19,361 nt of DNA from Tetmemena sp. SeJ-2015 (Eukaryota > Ciliophora > Spirotrichea > Sporadotrichida > Oxytrichidae), in the NCBI GenBank assembly GCA_027382625.1, contig JAJKFJ010023655.1:1-19361 (forward strand), in the 5' to 3' direction. The notes under the pieces are model-generated. The model had not been told where the DNA came from and searched no databases. It saw nothing but the letters and a program-made list of their open reading frames with translations. Below, piece by piece: positions 1 to 9,448 of this stretch. Position numbers and translations under genes: made by a program. Positions within the stretch are counted from its first letter, which is position 1; each line of letters opens with the position of its first letter.

Positions 1-170
1 GATATTTAATGTGAGGGGACGAGGACAGACCTCAGAGGGCAGGAGACATCAGGAGATGGATATGGAGATGACTTTGAAGAATGCGTTGATGGAAATACAG
101 TAAATGGAGATGGGTGAAAATCTGTCGACGGATAGGTTCTAAACCTGATTCTCTGACATTTATCAGAGAA
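1..170 (+). mobile_element. LTR-retroelement remnant, probably Ty3/gypsy-like
   Basis: This purine-rich, GC-richer segment differs sharply from the AT-rich DNA after about 180. It begins with a run containing GAGGGGACGAGGACAG and CAGAGGGCAGGAG. Acidic GAGGACGA-type codons followed by a purine tract are usual where pol ends before the 3' LTR in plant chromoviral Ty3/gypsy elements; assigning this piece to that class is inference. Positions 88-113 match the reverse complement of 19175-19200 at 25 of 26 bases, and weaker similarity runs back to about position 50. The two window ends therefore hold related sequence in opposite orientations. No intact protein is readable, and the element is cut by the window edge. 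Confidence 0.35.
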
Positions 171-2880
171 GCAGATTTTTAATTTTAAACTACTTGAAGC
201 TACTCTCTATTACTCCAATTTTTTATTACTTAAATTTTGATTCTCATATACTTATTTTAGGTGGGGAGTAATTATCAACACCTAACGAATTAAATAAACG
301 TCTCTAAATTTTGAAGCTAATTCTAATTTAGAATTTCTAATGTTTATATTTACTGAGAATATTAAATGGGTTTAAAACATATTTCTATCCTAATTAAATG
401 AGTTAGCATAAAATGATGATTTTCTATCTTTTGGGAAGTCTTAACAGCAAGAGTTTTCATTAATTAATTTTAAATTAAAAATGAAAGAATAGTCTTTCGA
501 GGTACTTTAAGATCCATTATAATAATGAGGTACTTTAATATAATTGTTATTTCTAATGAAATAAAACTTTTGAACCCTATTTGCATGAGAAATTTAGCAG
601 CTCGTGCTTGGTAAGTTAGGCTGCCATATATTAATCTTTGATAAGTCTGGTCTAATATTTTCCTTTCTCTCTTCTCATATAAGAAAATTTAGGATTTTAA
701 TTAGAGATGATATAAAACAATAAAATAAATAAATAGCTTAGAAAAAGCAGATAATACAGACTCATTTTCTTCCTCATTCAAACTTACTATATGCCGCTTT
801 GAGTTTTATGAGTTATTAAATTTGCTGTTATTTTAAATTTTAACTTCCTTTTTTCGGATTTTACAGTTCTTTAATTTTGTTTTATAATCTTTATTATATT
901 TAATATAAAATATATATGATTTATTATTTTTAGCTGGAGAGAATCCTTAGATACATTTCTATGCTTTATTTTTTATACTTGAATAAAAATGAAGGTGAAG
1001 ACTACTCCTCATAAATATTTCACTTTAAATGCTAGTTTTTAAAATGAATATACTGATTGTCTTCTTAAAATCTTATTAGAATAACAATTGTAATTTTAAT
1101 AAAGGATTATATCTATCACTTGATTGTTGGTAGAGAAAATAATAAATTAAGGATTGAATTTACTTAAAACCTCATTATTTTAAGAGATCTTTTTTTTCCT
1201 TTCAAATTTTTTTTTAAAATAAAAAGCCAATAATTACTTACTCCTGATAATTATAAATAAAATAATAAAGTTTTAATAATTTATTTTAATTTATTTATCT
1301 TTTTCCTAATCAACGATAAGCCTTGAGAGTTTTAGAAACCATCAAAATGGACTAGGAGAAGTCTATATAAAATAAGATATTAAATTTTGTATTGATAGGT
1401 TTATTTTATTGAAGCAGGCAGAATAAATGCCAACATATTTGATTCCGGCCGTAATCAGCACTTTAACTTAAATGATAGTAGCATTCACTCAATTTAACCA
1501 AGTGATTACCCAAATAGATAAAATAATGAGCTAAAGGAATTTAAAGGGCTTGTCCTTAATTAGTTTGACAAGATAAATTCTACCATTTCTCTCATGCAGA
1601 ATTCAAAATATATATCTATATAAAGGAAAATAAATTAAAATGATAACAAAATTTTACTATTTTCTGGTCCAAAAAATAAAAAATAATCTTTTAAGAGTTT
1701 TATTTTAACTACCATATTGCATTATAAGAAATAATACTTCCAAAATTATTTAAATTATTGAAGATTTTAACATAAAAATAAAAGAAAATTTAATAAATTA
1801 AATCGATTATCTCACTTGCTTTACAAATTTTAAATGCCAATATTATTTATGAATTATTAAAGAGGTCAAAGAGATATTTCTAAAATTTAAAAATTTTGTT
1901 TTTCTTTAAATGAGAGTATTTCAACTAGACTCTATATTAAAACTTTAATTAAATTGCTTAGGGACTCTAACAATTGCAAAATGACATGAATATTTATCTA
2001 TATAAAATTAAAATAACCTGAGAGCAAAGTTTCATCAATTAATTAATTCGATTTTGAAAATATGCAAGGAGGAAATTTTAATAATTTGGATTTAAAAATA
2101 TATTATATTTTTTTTAGATATATATTTATTCACATTTTCCGAAATTAGAATAATTATTTGTTATTTGTTTATTGAACAGAATGAACTTTAAAAGAAAGAT
2201 TAATAAATTTGGCAAATGTAGAATTAATTAGTTTAGTATGAAATTAAAAAAAAAATATTTAAAATAAATAATATAGTATTTTTTGATTTTAATTATATTT
2301 GTATAAAAGTATTTTAATTTACTATTTGATATTTGATAATTTAGTTTAACTAAAGTTTTAGAAATATAGATAATAGATAGCACATAATTTTACTAAAAAG
2401 TACAATCAATAAAATTTTCTATTTTTTTTAATGATGATCTATTTTTAAATTTTGATGAGATACTTTAAACAATATTTAATTAATGAAATCAACTGATTCA
2501 TAACATGATTGATTTAATTTTTAACTTATTTAGTTCAGATTTAAGAACTATAGAGAAATTAACAGTAAATTTAAGAATCTTCTGCAAATATTTAAGCTTA
2601 AAACACCACAAATCTTAGTAAAGACTAAATAAATCTTAAATTTAATTTTGAATTAAATTTTCTTGTTTAATTTGTAATAACTTAGTGAGAGAAATATGCA
2701 ACCAATTTTGCATTTCTATTTCTAAAAGCTTAGGAATTTATTTTAGCTGTTTAATATATCTAAGGAGCGATAACTCTCTATTGTTTAGTCTAAATTTTGA
2801 GAATTTAACAGTATTTGAATGTTATAGGTCAAATTGAATTAGTTATTGTGCTCATAATTAATCAATTATTGTAACTAATG
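171..2880. other. AT-rich intergenic DNA, no gene seen
   Basis: All six frames are broken by stops every few codons and no protein or RNA gene was recognised. Small structures only: a 12-bp direct repeat GAGGTACTTTAA at 499-510 and 527-538 (28 bp apart), and a 10-bp hairpin at 2638-2660 (arms AAATTTAATT and AATTAAATTT, 3-base loop). Palindromes this size are expected in DNA so rich in A and T. A slightly more complex patch at about 1440-1600 contains no readable coding frame. Confidence 0.6.
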
Positions 2881-3569
2881 AGTAGACAATCAACATTAAT
2901 TTACTAATTATGAATATATAAAACATTTCTATTATTTATTTAAAATATAGAATGGGTGAGTGAGTAATTCTAAAACACTTCTCAGACCACTCAAGTTGCT
3001 CTTCAATTGTATCTAAAAGAGGTAAGTAAAACCTTTTGCTTATTATCTTATTATTAATACATTTGTTGATTTTAGCCCTAATTTATATAAACTAACAGAT
3101 AATTATTCTAATAAATCTTGCTTTATAGTTAATCTATTAGACAATTTGGGACTCTTAGATACAAACCAATCCATTCTAAATGATGATCTCCTTTGAATAA
3201 AGCACTCAGAATAAATCAAAAGAGAATGCTCACACCTTACTATCAATGTAAGATATCATGTACTTTGTGTATAATGAACTTAGGAGCAATACAATTGTTT
3301 GCAACCCAAATAAATAAGAGCAAAATCATTCCTGAAAAGAACCTAAACCAATTCAATATCTCAAATTAAAAAAGGGAGAACCTAAGACTAATACTTGCAA
3401 AATATCATAAATTAGAGATAGAGCTTCAAATGTAAATTTTTTAATATATTAGTTCGCAATCACTAATTTATATTTGACCTCTAAATAATATCCCATTGTA
3501 TAACTTCGAGATAAACTTAAAATTGAAGTTTTTATTTCAAGATTTAAAACCAAAAAATATAGCAGGCAA
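2881..3569. other. Intergenic DNA with weak transcription-unit-like signals
   Basis: No gene is supported. A TATA-like ATATATAAAA lies near 2911-2920. About 100 bases downstream is a consensus-like 5' splice site, AGAG followed by GTAAGTAA, with its GT at 3022-3023. A T-rich tract ending TTGATTTTAG near 3075 could act as an acceptor. The minus strand of roughly 3230-3350 is open for about 38 codons, but its peptide matches nothing recognised. In AT-rich DNA each signal can arise by chance, so this is noted rather than called. Confidence 0.25.
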
Positions 3570-3745
3570 CTTAATTTACTTATAGTTTTAATGGTCTTTA
3601 AATAATTTATTATTATCTCATTGGATCCATATTTAATTCTAAGAATTTTATATCCTTGCAACTATTGTGTGGGAGTAAACAACTCTGTGTTATAAAACAC
3701 ACAAATTTTATTTTAAAAAAATGCTTCTGATGAGAGAAATTATTA
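3570..3745 (-). repeat. R1 repeat, copy A (partial, minus strand)
   Basis: Read on the minus strand, this segment shares with the other R1 copies an ordered series of motifs: a TATAACAC block, ACTCCCACACAATAGTTG, CAAGGATA, then AATTCTTAGAATTAAATATG, followed by a degraded counterpart of GAATCGAATGGTGTAAT and by AATTATTTAAAG. The conserved plus-strand core is TGTGTGGGAG near 3666-3675. Only the distal part of the repeat is clear; the region corresponding to the start of the longer copies (up to about 3860) is too diverged to place. No coding capacity is visible. The boundaries are estimates. Confidence 0.55.
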
Positions 3746-4594
3746 GGAATTAAATTGAACTAATTTCTGATCTATCTCCTTCATATTTATTACTTTAATC
3801 TATCATTGAAATCAAATAATCAACAATAATAAACTTTTTTTTAAAGAAAAGTTGCAACTTATTTATATTCAAATTAAGATGGCTATATACTAATACTAGC
3901 TCAATTAAATTTGATAAATATATTGGACTCCAAATTATTTTAACAAATTTACAAATTCAATATCATGATCCATTAATTTATTTAAATTAAAAGTCATGCC
4001 TTTAATAAATTGATACAAATTTTGAAATACAAAATTAGGTAATTATTTAAGACGAAAAGCCTCAATCTTAGACTTTTTCATCGAATGAAAATGAAAGAGA
4101 TAGTTTCTCGACTAAACAGAATACATAAGATTTAGTAGTTTATGATCTTTTTAAAAAATAATTTGTGCTAATTAAGTAAAAGATTTAATTATAGAAATGA
4201 TAAATATGAATTTTTTTAGCCTATGATATTTAAGACTAAGTAATAAGACAAATAGGAAAGAACTTAAGCATGGCGATAAATTATTTCGATCAAGATTTAG
4301 TAAAAGTTTATGAAGAAGATCAGCTATCAATAGGAAAATAAGATTAAAATTAGTTATAGAATGAAGTTATTTATAAATACAACAACTAATCCTTATAGTT
4401 GAAAGGTGAATAAGAAATTCTCTAATTAAGATTGAAATCTGTGGTAATTTGAGCTACCTTTAATTTAAATAATTTATATGCTTTAAAAGAGCATCCGATT
4501 TAAAGAATTTAACTTATTTTGATTTTTCTTAACTAAAAATAAGTTAAATAAAGAGGGTTTTTCTCTAACGGGTTCGGTTCTCACAATAAAAGAC
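3746..4594. other. AT-rich intergenic DNA, no gene seen
   Basis: No convincing gene was found. A 23-codon frame from an ATG at 4270 to a stop at 4341 begins in a good plant initiation context (GCATGGCG), but it is too short and resembles nothing known. A hairpin lies at 4509-4547, with 12-base perfect arms TTAACTTATTTT and AAAATAAGTTAA around a 15-base loop; its function, if any, is unknown. Confidence 0.5.
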
Positions 4595-5183
4595 TCATTA
4601 TAGGATGAATATGATTAAGTGATTTTGAGGTCTAACATTTGATAAATAAAACGGAAAAGTATTTGCAATTAGATATAAATAATGCGACCAGGGATAATTG
4701 CTATTTCAAAGACACTATATATACATATATATATAGGTTGAGTTTATCCTTAATTTTTTTCTCCGTATAATACTTACTGCATCTCTTTATTTTTTATCAC
4801 TAAGTTTATGTTTTAAAAATAAAGATAAGCTTACCTGTGCAGGAAAACAAAGACCATATGAAAAACTCTTAAATCTTAATTAGCACAGCTGCATTTATAG
4901 AATAAGTTCAAAGTCTTCATTGTCTCTCTCGTTCAATCTAATATAATTTAGATGTAATTTAATATTTTAAGATATTAGAATGTGCTAAAGACTCGTGCGC
5001 TCACATGCTCTCTAATTTAAATGGAACAACTACAATCACCAAAGTAAAGAAGATGAGGAGTTCCCAAAGTTATTTGTTCAGAAAACCTTTAATTGATCAT
5101 TTAAATTGTTAAATAAAGTCATCATTAAAAATTACTGTTTATTAAAGAAATAACTACCTCCAATCATATTCATCCTATAATGA
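4595..5183. mobile_element. Possible non-autonomous element with 22-bp inverted ends
   Basis: Positions 4595-4616 and 5162-5183 are perfect inverted copies of a 22-base sequence that begins TCATTATAGGATGAA. Weaker similarity may continue inward, where GAGGT follows at slightly different spacing on each side. About 590 bp between inverted ends fits a MITE or the remains of a small DNA transposon. No transposase frame and no convincing target-site duplication were found, so two independent insertions of one repeat in opposite orientation remain possible. The interior holds an AT dinucleotide tract at about 4715-4735. Confidence 0.4.
4715..4735. repeat. Short AT dinucleotide microsatellite
   Basis: An imperfect alternating TA/AT run of about 20 bases, interrupted by one C (TATATATACATATATATATA-like). 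It is likely to vary in length between individuals. It sits inside the 4595-5183 inverted-repeat interval. Confidence 0.7.
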
Positions 5184-5489
5184 AATCCTCGACCTTAAAT
5201 ACCAATGAATTACTAAATTAGAGAGTCCTTAAGTGATCAAACTTAACTCTGGTTTCCGAATATCAAATCGTCTTATTTATAACATTGTAATTTAACAATA
5301 ATTTAAAATAAATATCCTCATTAAGCATAATGAACATTCTTTTTACTATAGGAAAATGCATGGATTTCGGAAATTGAAAAAAGATATGTATAAAAGCTCT
5401 GATCATTAACTGTATTAAGGTTAAAAAAAAATATATAACTGCCTTGATCTTCAATTGGATAATTTGAGCCTCGCTGTATCAGAATTGAT
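5184..5489. other. AT-rich intergenic DNA, no gene seen
   Basis: This stretch between two mobile-element remnants shows no recognisable gene. A 63-codon minus-strand frame at 5263-5454 encodes a Phe/Ile-rich peptide of the composition produced by AT-rich noncoding DNA. It has no recognised motif and no coding context, and is treated as chance. Confidence 0.5.
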
Positions 5490-5722
5490 TAGTATTTTTT
5501 TAACATCTCTTATTTATTTCCAACTTTCATTCTTCCTCTAATTAATTATTATCATTATTCTTATTTTCATCCATTTAATTTCTCTTATTATTGCTAATAC
5601 TACTGCTATCGCTACTATTGCTGTTTTAATTATTTGTCTTAAAAAATCTTTAAAAAAAGAGACTGACAAGAGGGAGTTGAACCTTAGACAAAAAAAAAGA
5701 CTGATTTAGCTGTTACTCCTCT
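5490..5722 (-). mobile_element. SINE-like retroelement, family S, copy 1
   Basis: On the minus strand a tRNA-like head contains a near-consensus RNA polymerase III B box, GGTTCAACTCC (plus-strand 5673-5683), preceded by TAACAGCTAAATCAGTC as a degraded A-box region. A T run follows, then a body rich in GCA, GTA and ATA triplets, and a tail reading AAATAAGAGATGTTAAAAA. The order and much of the sequence match 9213-9448 on the plus strand: head, TCTTTTTTT, GACAAATAATTA-type block, GCAGTAGTATTAGCA body and GAGATGTT tail. Two collinear copies about 235 bp long with a Pol III head make a SINE the best reading. Target-site duplications were not clear. Confidence 0.6.
5537..5635. repeat. Degenerate trinucleotide tract (ATT/ACT/GCT)
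   Basis: A run of TTA, ATT, ACT and GCT triplets, for example GCTAATACTACTGCTATC, forms the body of the SINE-like copy on the opposite strand. The related copy at 9213-9448 has CAGCAGCAG at the equivalent place, so the simple repeat seems to belong to the family rather than to be an independent microsatellite. Confidence 0.6.
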
Positions 5723-6079
5723 GATAAAAAGATTTTAAAAATTAAATCTACTTTTAATTTATTTGAAACATATCATACTCTTGATCACCTATCCATATTC
5801 TACTCATATTAAAATAACACTTAAGTATTTTATTTTGATCAAGAATCCCCAATTAGTAGTTTCTAGAGTAAAGAAGCCAAGGTTACTCCAAATAATCCAA
5901 TTAAGAATTAAATAAAAAAGAAAAATAATAATATTGTCCTTCTAGATTAAGATAATGGAGCCAATCTTCCCCAACAGATATTTATATTGTTTTTGGTGAT
6001 AAATAAATAGATGGTATTTTAAAAATTATATACAATATATTATTTTAGTTAATAATAAGTCATATTAGTTGCAATTTTT
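5723..6079. other. AT-rich intergenic DNA, no gene seen
   Basis: There is no recognised gene or element between the SINE-like copy and the R1 fold-back. The frames are stop-rich on both strands. Confidence 0.55.
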
Positions 6080-6371
6080 AATTAAAATCAGTGATTGGTT
6101 AAAAAAATAAATGGAGCGTTACAAATTGATGTCAGTTTAATGGCACAAACACCCTCCTTCTGTAAATTTTTGATAGCTAATCAAAAGATAATTTGAGTTT
6201 CTTCTAAAATAATATTCCTATCACCTATCAGTTGTGAGATGATGTGTATTTAGATTCCAAATATTTTTAATCGTTGAACTTTTGTCGCTTATAACTCATG
6301 ATTTAGAGCTCCACATAAAAGTTTTAAGGATATATAATTCTTAGAACTTTTTGCTGAATCGAATGGTGTAA
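6080..6371 (+). repeat. R1 repeat, copy B (left arm of fold-back)
   Basis: This copy begins AATTAAAATCAGTGATTGGT and ends GAATCGAATGGTGTAA. Between them it carries GAGTTTCTTCT, GTCGCTTATAACTC, AGAGCTCCACATAAAAG, AAGGATAT and ATTCTTAGAACTTTT, the series shared with the other R1 copies. It is the inverted counterpart of 6472-6780 on the other strand, so the pair could fold into a long imperfect hairpin. It lacks the further downstream block (the ACACTTCAA region) of copies C, D and E, so it is either a true terminal arm or a truncated insertion. No coding frame is visible. Confidence 0.65.
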
Positions 6372-6780
6372 ATATAGCTTAGAATTTAATAAAAAAGAGA
6401 ATTAATTTAGATATTAAATTAAAATGGAATAAATGGGTGGCAGTTGAAGTGTGTCCAATTTAAATAATTATTACACCATTCGATTCAGCATCAAATTCTA
6501 AGAACTTTTTATCCTTGCAATTTTTGTGTGGGAGCGCTCAGTAAAGAATTATAAGCGACACAAGTTTTAATGAAAATGATGAAGATGAAGAAGAAGAATG
6601 CGTGAGTCATATCTCACTGCTGAGAGGTGCTGTGAAAATGATTAAAGAAGAAACCCATATTAATTTTTTATTATCTATCGAACAAGTTGCAGATCAGGGG
6701 GCTAATCTGCGATTTCAACTGACACTAAGTTGCAACTCTCCATATATTATTTTAACCAATTATCGATTTTAATTAAAATT
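6372..6780 (-). repeat. R1 repeat, copy C (longest, right arm of fold-back)
   Basis: Read on the minus strand this is the best-preserved copy. In order it has AATTAAAATCGATAATTGGT, GGAGAGTTGCAACTTA, CTGATCTGCAACTTGTTCG, GGGTTTCTTCTTTAATCA, GTCGCTTATAATTC, CTGAGCGCTCCCACACAAAA, TTGCAAGGATAAAAAGTTC, GAATCGAATGGTGTAA and ACACACTTCAACTGCC. Its last part (6372-6466), the centre of the fold-back, aligns with sequence following the same motif in copy E, so it belongs to R1 and is not a random spacer. A local ATG-rich GAAGATGAAGAAGAAGAA-type insertion near 6578-6600 is absent from the other copies. The repeat could be a terminal repeat, a MITE or an unclassified element. Confidence 0.65.
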
Positions 6781-7260
6781 CGAACTAAATTATTTTAATT
6801 GGACACAGTTTACCTTTCTCTTATTTATCATTTTGATTTGATTTATAAATTAATTTCACGTCAATTAAATACTCAGGTATAATATATTTTAAAAAAAACT
6901 CTGTTTTTATTTCTTCAATAATATTCTCTACAATTAAAAATTGTTTCGTTTAATAGCATGATTAGAGATTTGCTAAACTCGAATAAAAAATTTTGGTTTT
7001 AAGAAGAAAAAAAAAACAGATAGAATTTGTGGGTATCATTCCGCTTATTAAAATTAAAAATAACTATATATTTGCTATATATTTTTTTGTTTCTTAAAAT
7101 TATAAATTTTGTATAACAAATTGAATATATTTATCTTTTTTATTTAATATGACACCATTTTTTACTATAACTTATTAATTTATTAATTTTCTATAAAATT
7201 CATTAGAAAGATTTGACTAGAATACACCTATTTTCTGTTTTCCTTATATCTCAATTTATA
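6781..7260. other. AT-rich intergenic DNA, no gene seen
   Basis: The tracts are dominated by A and T, including poly-A of about 11 bases near 7006-7016 and T-rich stretches from 7080 to 7200. No gene, RNA or repeated element was recognised. Confidence 0.55.
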
Positions 7261-7927
7261 TATTCTGACATTCAGGGTGGTAGTCAAAAATAATCTAAAA
7301 ATTAAATGAGAAAAAATTAATTCCAAACTTGATTATTTGAATATATATGACGTTATACTTTAAGCATTGTTGTATCTATGAGACATGCATCTACTTAATA
7401 ATATTTAGTCCTTCCCGATTATTTAAATATAGCATTTTACATTCTTATCTCCCACCTCATCAAAGGTTTTTAGATTTAGATATCATTAGGATTAGTCTTG
7501 ATTTTAGGAATTCTATTACTTGTTATCTGGCAAAGAGTACCTGATCTCTAAAAAAAGTGAGCGCATGGTGAGCTTCGAACCTAGGTGGACTGAGTCTGCT
7601 GCCGGCTACTTCCGGACTGAACATAGAGTAACTCTTGATTCAGCTATTTTGAATTAATGGTATAGAGATTGCAAAATAAGATGTGTTCGAAGTAGAGAAT
7701 TGTATATTGAAATTGGAGTATTGATTAGATGGCAGTCATGTTTAATTAGAAAAAACTAATTTTTTAGGTTAAAATCTAATTCTTAAAAGTAATAGTCTTT
7801 ATTTTACTAATTGCAAGAGAATGAGAAAAATAACTGAGATTCATTTGATTAAATTAAGAATTAAACTTTGCAAATACACAAATAACTTTTTAGATTATTT
7901 TTGACTACAACCCTGAATGTCAGAATA
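7261..7927. mobile_element. Non-autonomous DNA transposon (MITE-like), 41-bp inverted ends
   Basis: Positions 7261-7301 and 7887-7927 are inverted copies of 41 bases with one mismatch, including TTCTGACATTCAGGG and GTAGTCAAAAATAATC. The element would be about 667 bp. If the true ends are TTCTGAC, each is flanked by TA, compatible with a TA target site, but TA is part of the palindrome and so is weak evidence. A 65-codon plus-strand frame at 7347-7544 lies inside; it resembles no transposase and is probably noncoding. A GC-richer segment at 7560-7620 with a B-box-like motif appears to be captured or inserted sequence. The superfamily is not assigned. Confidence 0.65.
7555..7625 (-). mobile_element. 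tRNA-like (SINE-head-like) segment
   Basis: The minus strand reads CTAGGTTCGAAGCT (plus-strand 7571-7584), a good B box, followed after about 18 bases by a seven-T run near 7550. That spacing resembles the two SINE-like copies at 5490-5722 and 9213-9448. A possible A-box counterpart, TAGCCGGCAGC, lies about 29 bases before the B box but is a weak match. Base composition is far richer in G and C than the surroundings, which suggests an insertion into the 7261-7927 element. No complete tRNA cloverleaf was found. Confidence 0.35.
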
Positions 7928-8001
7928 ATGAAATAGGGATTTATATTATATACTGGAAAGATAGTTATTTAAGCATCTAATGTATTATTAATTTGATATA
8001 G

Positions 8002-8166
8002 ACTATTCCTAAATCTCTCAACCCATCTAAGCCAAAAAGCAGTGTGATTTACTTATATTTTATCGTGATCTTAGATTCCGACGGTGAATTAGAGGAAGAA
8101 AATAAAATCAATTCTAGCAATGAAGTGAGGGGTAGCTTTACGCAGACTGAAGAAGACTCAAAATAG
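8002..8166 (+). pseudogene. Possible decayed coding fragment, function unknown
   Basis: This frame stays open for 54 codons between stops at 7999 and 8164, without an ATG start. Its second half encodes a hydrophilic acidic peptide, DSDGELEEENKINSSN at 8069-8116, unlike the Phe/Ile/Leu-rich peptides typical of AT-rich noncoding frames. Beyond the stop, the same frame continues to about 8324 as short open pieces separated by TAA and TAG codons, as expected if CAA and CAG codons had decayed by C-to-T change. A TTATCGTGATCTTAG tract ending at 8067 could be a splice acceptor. No family is recognised, and chance is a serious alternative. Confidence 0.25.
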
Positions 8167-8556
8167 TAAATTATCAGTAATAAGGAATAATTAAAACACA
8201 ATTTAACTCAGAAAGGAATGCCTTAATAGAATTCAATGAACTCAAGTAGAATCAAATCACTTGACATAAGTCAGTGCTCCACAACTTAAGAAAAGGTAGA
8301 ATATCATTCAGGCAATTAATATACTTGCCTTTTTTATATCAATTTCTATTCAAAAATACATTCACATAGTTATTTATCTTCATCATTATTTACAATAATT
8401 ATCGTTAATTAATTTTGCATTAATACCCTTTATAAGTAGAAAAAACATTCTTATTTTTACTTATTGTAAATTTTGTTGAAAGACAAAAATATAGATGGAT
8501 AAAGTTTGTTTGCTATTTTTTATTATTGTCAAATTATATGGATATTTCATATGCTT

Positions 8557-8880
8557 TAATTAAATAAGGAGCTGCAAGTGGTTTTTTAAATTTCTGATAC
8601 ACTTTAATCTGCAACTTGTTCGAAGATTATCAAAATTAATATATTTTTCTTATCAATTATTCACAAAATCTCTAATTAACGAGATATAATACACGCGTTC
8701 TTGTTAATTTTCAATTTCATCTTCATGAATTATTTGTCTCAATCTTTACTGAGCGATCCCACATTATAGTTATAAGGATAAATTTATTGTTATTTGATTC
8801 GATATAGAAAGGTTGAATAATTATTTAAATGTTTTTGGTCACTTCAATATCCTTATAATGTTTTATTTTATAACTTTAAA
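8557..8880 (+). repeat. R1 repeat, copy D
   Basis: This diverged copy contains GAGCTGCAAGTGG, AATCTGCAACTTGTTCG, CTTTACTGAGCGATCCCACA (8746-8765), AGTTATAAGGATAAA, TTTGATTCGATAT and then AATAATTATTTAAATG with CACTTCAATATCC. These follow the same order as copies C and E. Like C and E it continues past the GAATCGAAT motif, which supports treating that downstream block as part of R1. It lacks a facing inverted arm. No coding frame is visible. Confidence 0.6.
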
Positions 8881-9212
8881 TAGTTTATCAACCAAAATGC
8901 ATTTACAATAGCAGCAAACTTTAAATTATGGAAAATATAGAATTACTTAAGAAATATTTTTTAGCTTAATTCTATTTAAATAAAAAATACTTTTAAATAT
9001 AAAAATTATTTCAATAAACCATTAATTACGATTTTAAGAGAGATAAATTTTAAATCTTATTGGTGGGGGAAATAATTATAAAATTTAATAAAAATTGTAT
9101 ATTTTTATTCATCTTTTTAATAAATAGATACTTTGTTGATAAATTAAATTATTATAGGATTAATATGAATCGGAGGCAAGAGATATTTAAAATAAATTAA
9201 ATAGTAGACTGT
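8881..9212. other. AT-rich intergenic DNA, no gene seen
   Basis: This short AT-rich interval between an R1 copy and a SINE-like element has no recognised gene or regulatory feature. Confidence 0.55.
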
Positions 9213-9448
9213 GATTGAAGACCTGGTTAACTCCTAGATCAGTGTATTATTACTCCTAAGTTCGAAATCCACAGGTAAATTCTTTTTTTTAATTTTTTCT
9301 GACCAATATATTCAACAGCAGCAGCAAAATAAAGTATTAGCAGTTGTAAAAATATTTGAAGGAAGATGATGATGAAAATTAGTTAGCGAAAGAATAGTTT
9401 GAAAACAAGAAAAGTTTGAAAATAAATTAGAGATGTTTCAAAAAATCA
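9213..9448 (+). mobile_element. SINE-like retroelement, family S, copy 2
   Basis: The tRNA-like head reads GAAGACCTGGTTAACTCC, then TAGATCAGTG and a B box GTTCGAAATC at 9260-9269, about 36 bases after the presumed A-box region. A run of eight T follows, then TTTTTTCTGACC, CAACAGCAGCAGCAAAATAA, GTATTAGCAGTTG and a tail AAATTAGAGATGTTTCAAAA. It is collinear with the minus-strand copy at 5490-5722. Plant SINEs are Pol III-transcribed, non-coding, and moved by LINE reverse transcriptase; that role is inferred from family knowledge. A direct target-site duplication could not be identified. Confidence 0.6.

Noticed and set aside
3008..3080. Strong splice-donor-like and acceptor-like sites suggesting a short intron
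   Set aside because: The implied intron is about 50 bases, short for a plant, and no coding exon is attached.
3449..3661. 70-codon minus-strand reading frame
   Set aside because: Overlaps R1 copy A, has no recognised motif and has the Ile/Leu/Lys-rich composition of translated AT-rich DNA.
4270..4341. 23-codon frame with good initiation context (peptide begins MAINYFDQDL)
   Set aside because: Too short to distinguish from chance, with no promoter or splice structure.
4836..4855. Minus-strand TGCACAG/GTAAGCTTA splice-like junction
   Set aside because: Acceptor and donor abut with no exon between them; isolated motif only.
5263..5454. 63-codon minus-strand frame that looks membrane-like
   Set aside because: Hydrophobicity comes from TTT/ATT codons in T-rich DNA; no start context, homologue or neighbouring signal supports it.
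7347..7544. 65-codon plus-strand frame
   Set aside because: Lies inside the 7261-7927 inverted-repeat element and shows no transposase motif.
7555..7625. Functional tRNA gene
   Set aside because: Only a B-box-like motif is convincing; no acceptor stem, anticodon arm or cloverleaf could be built.
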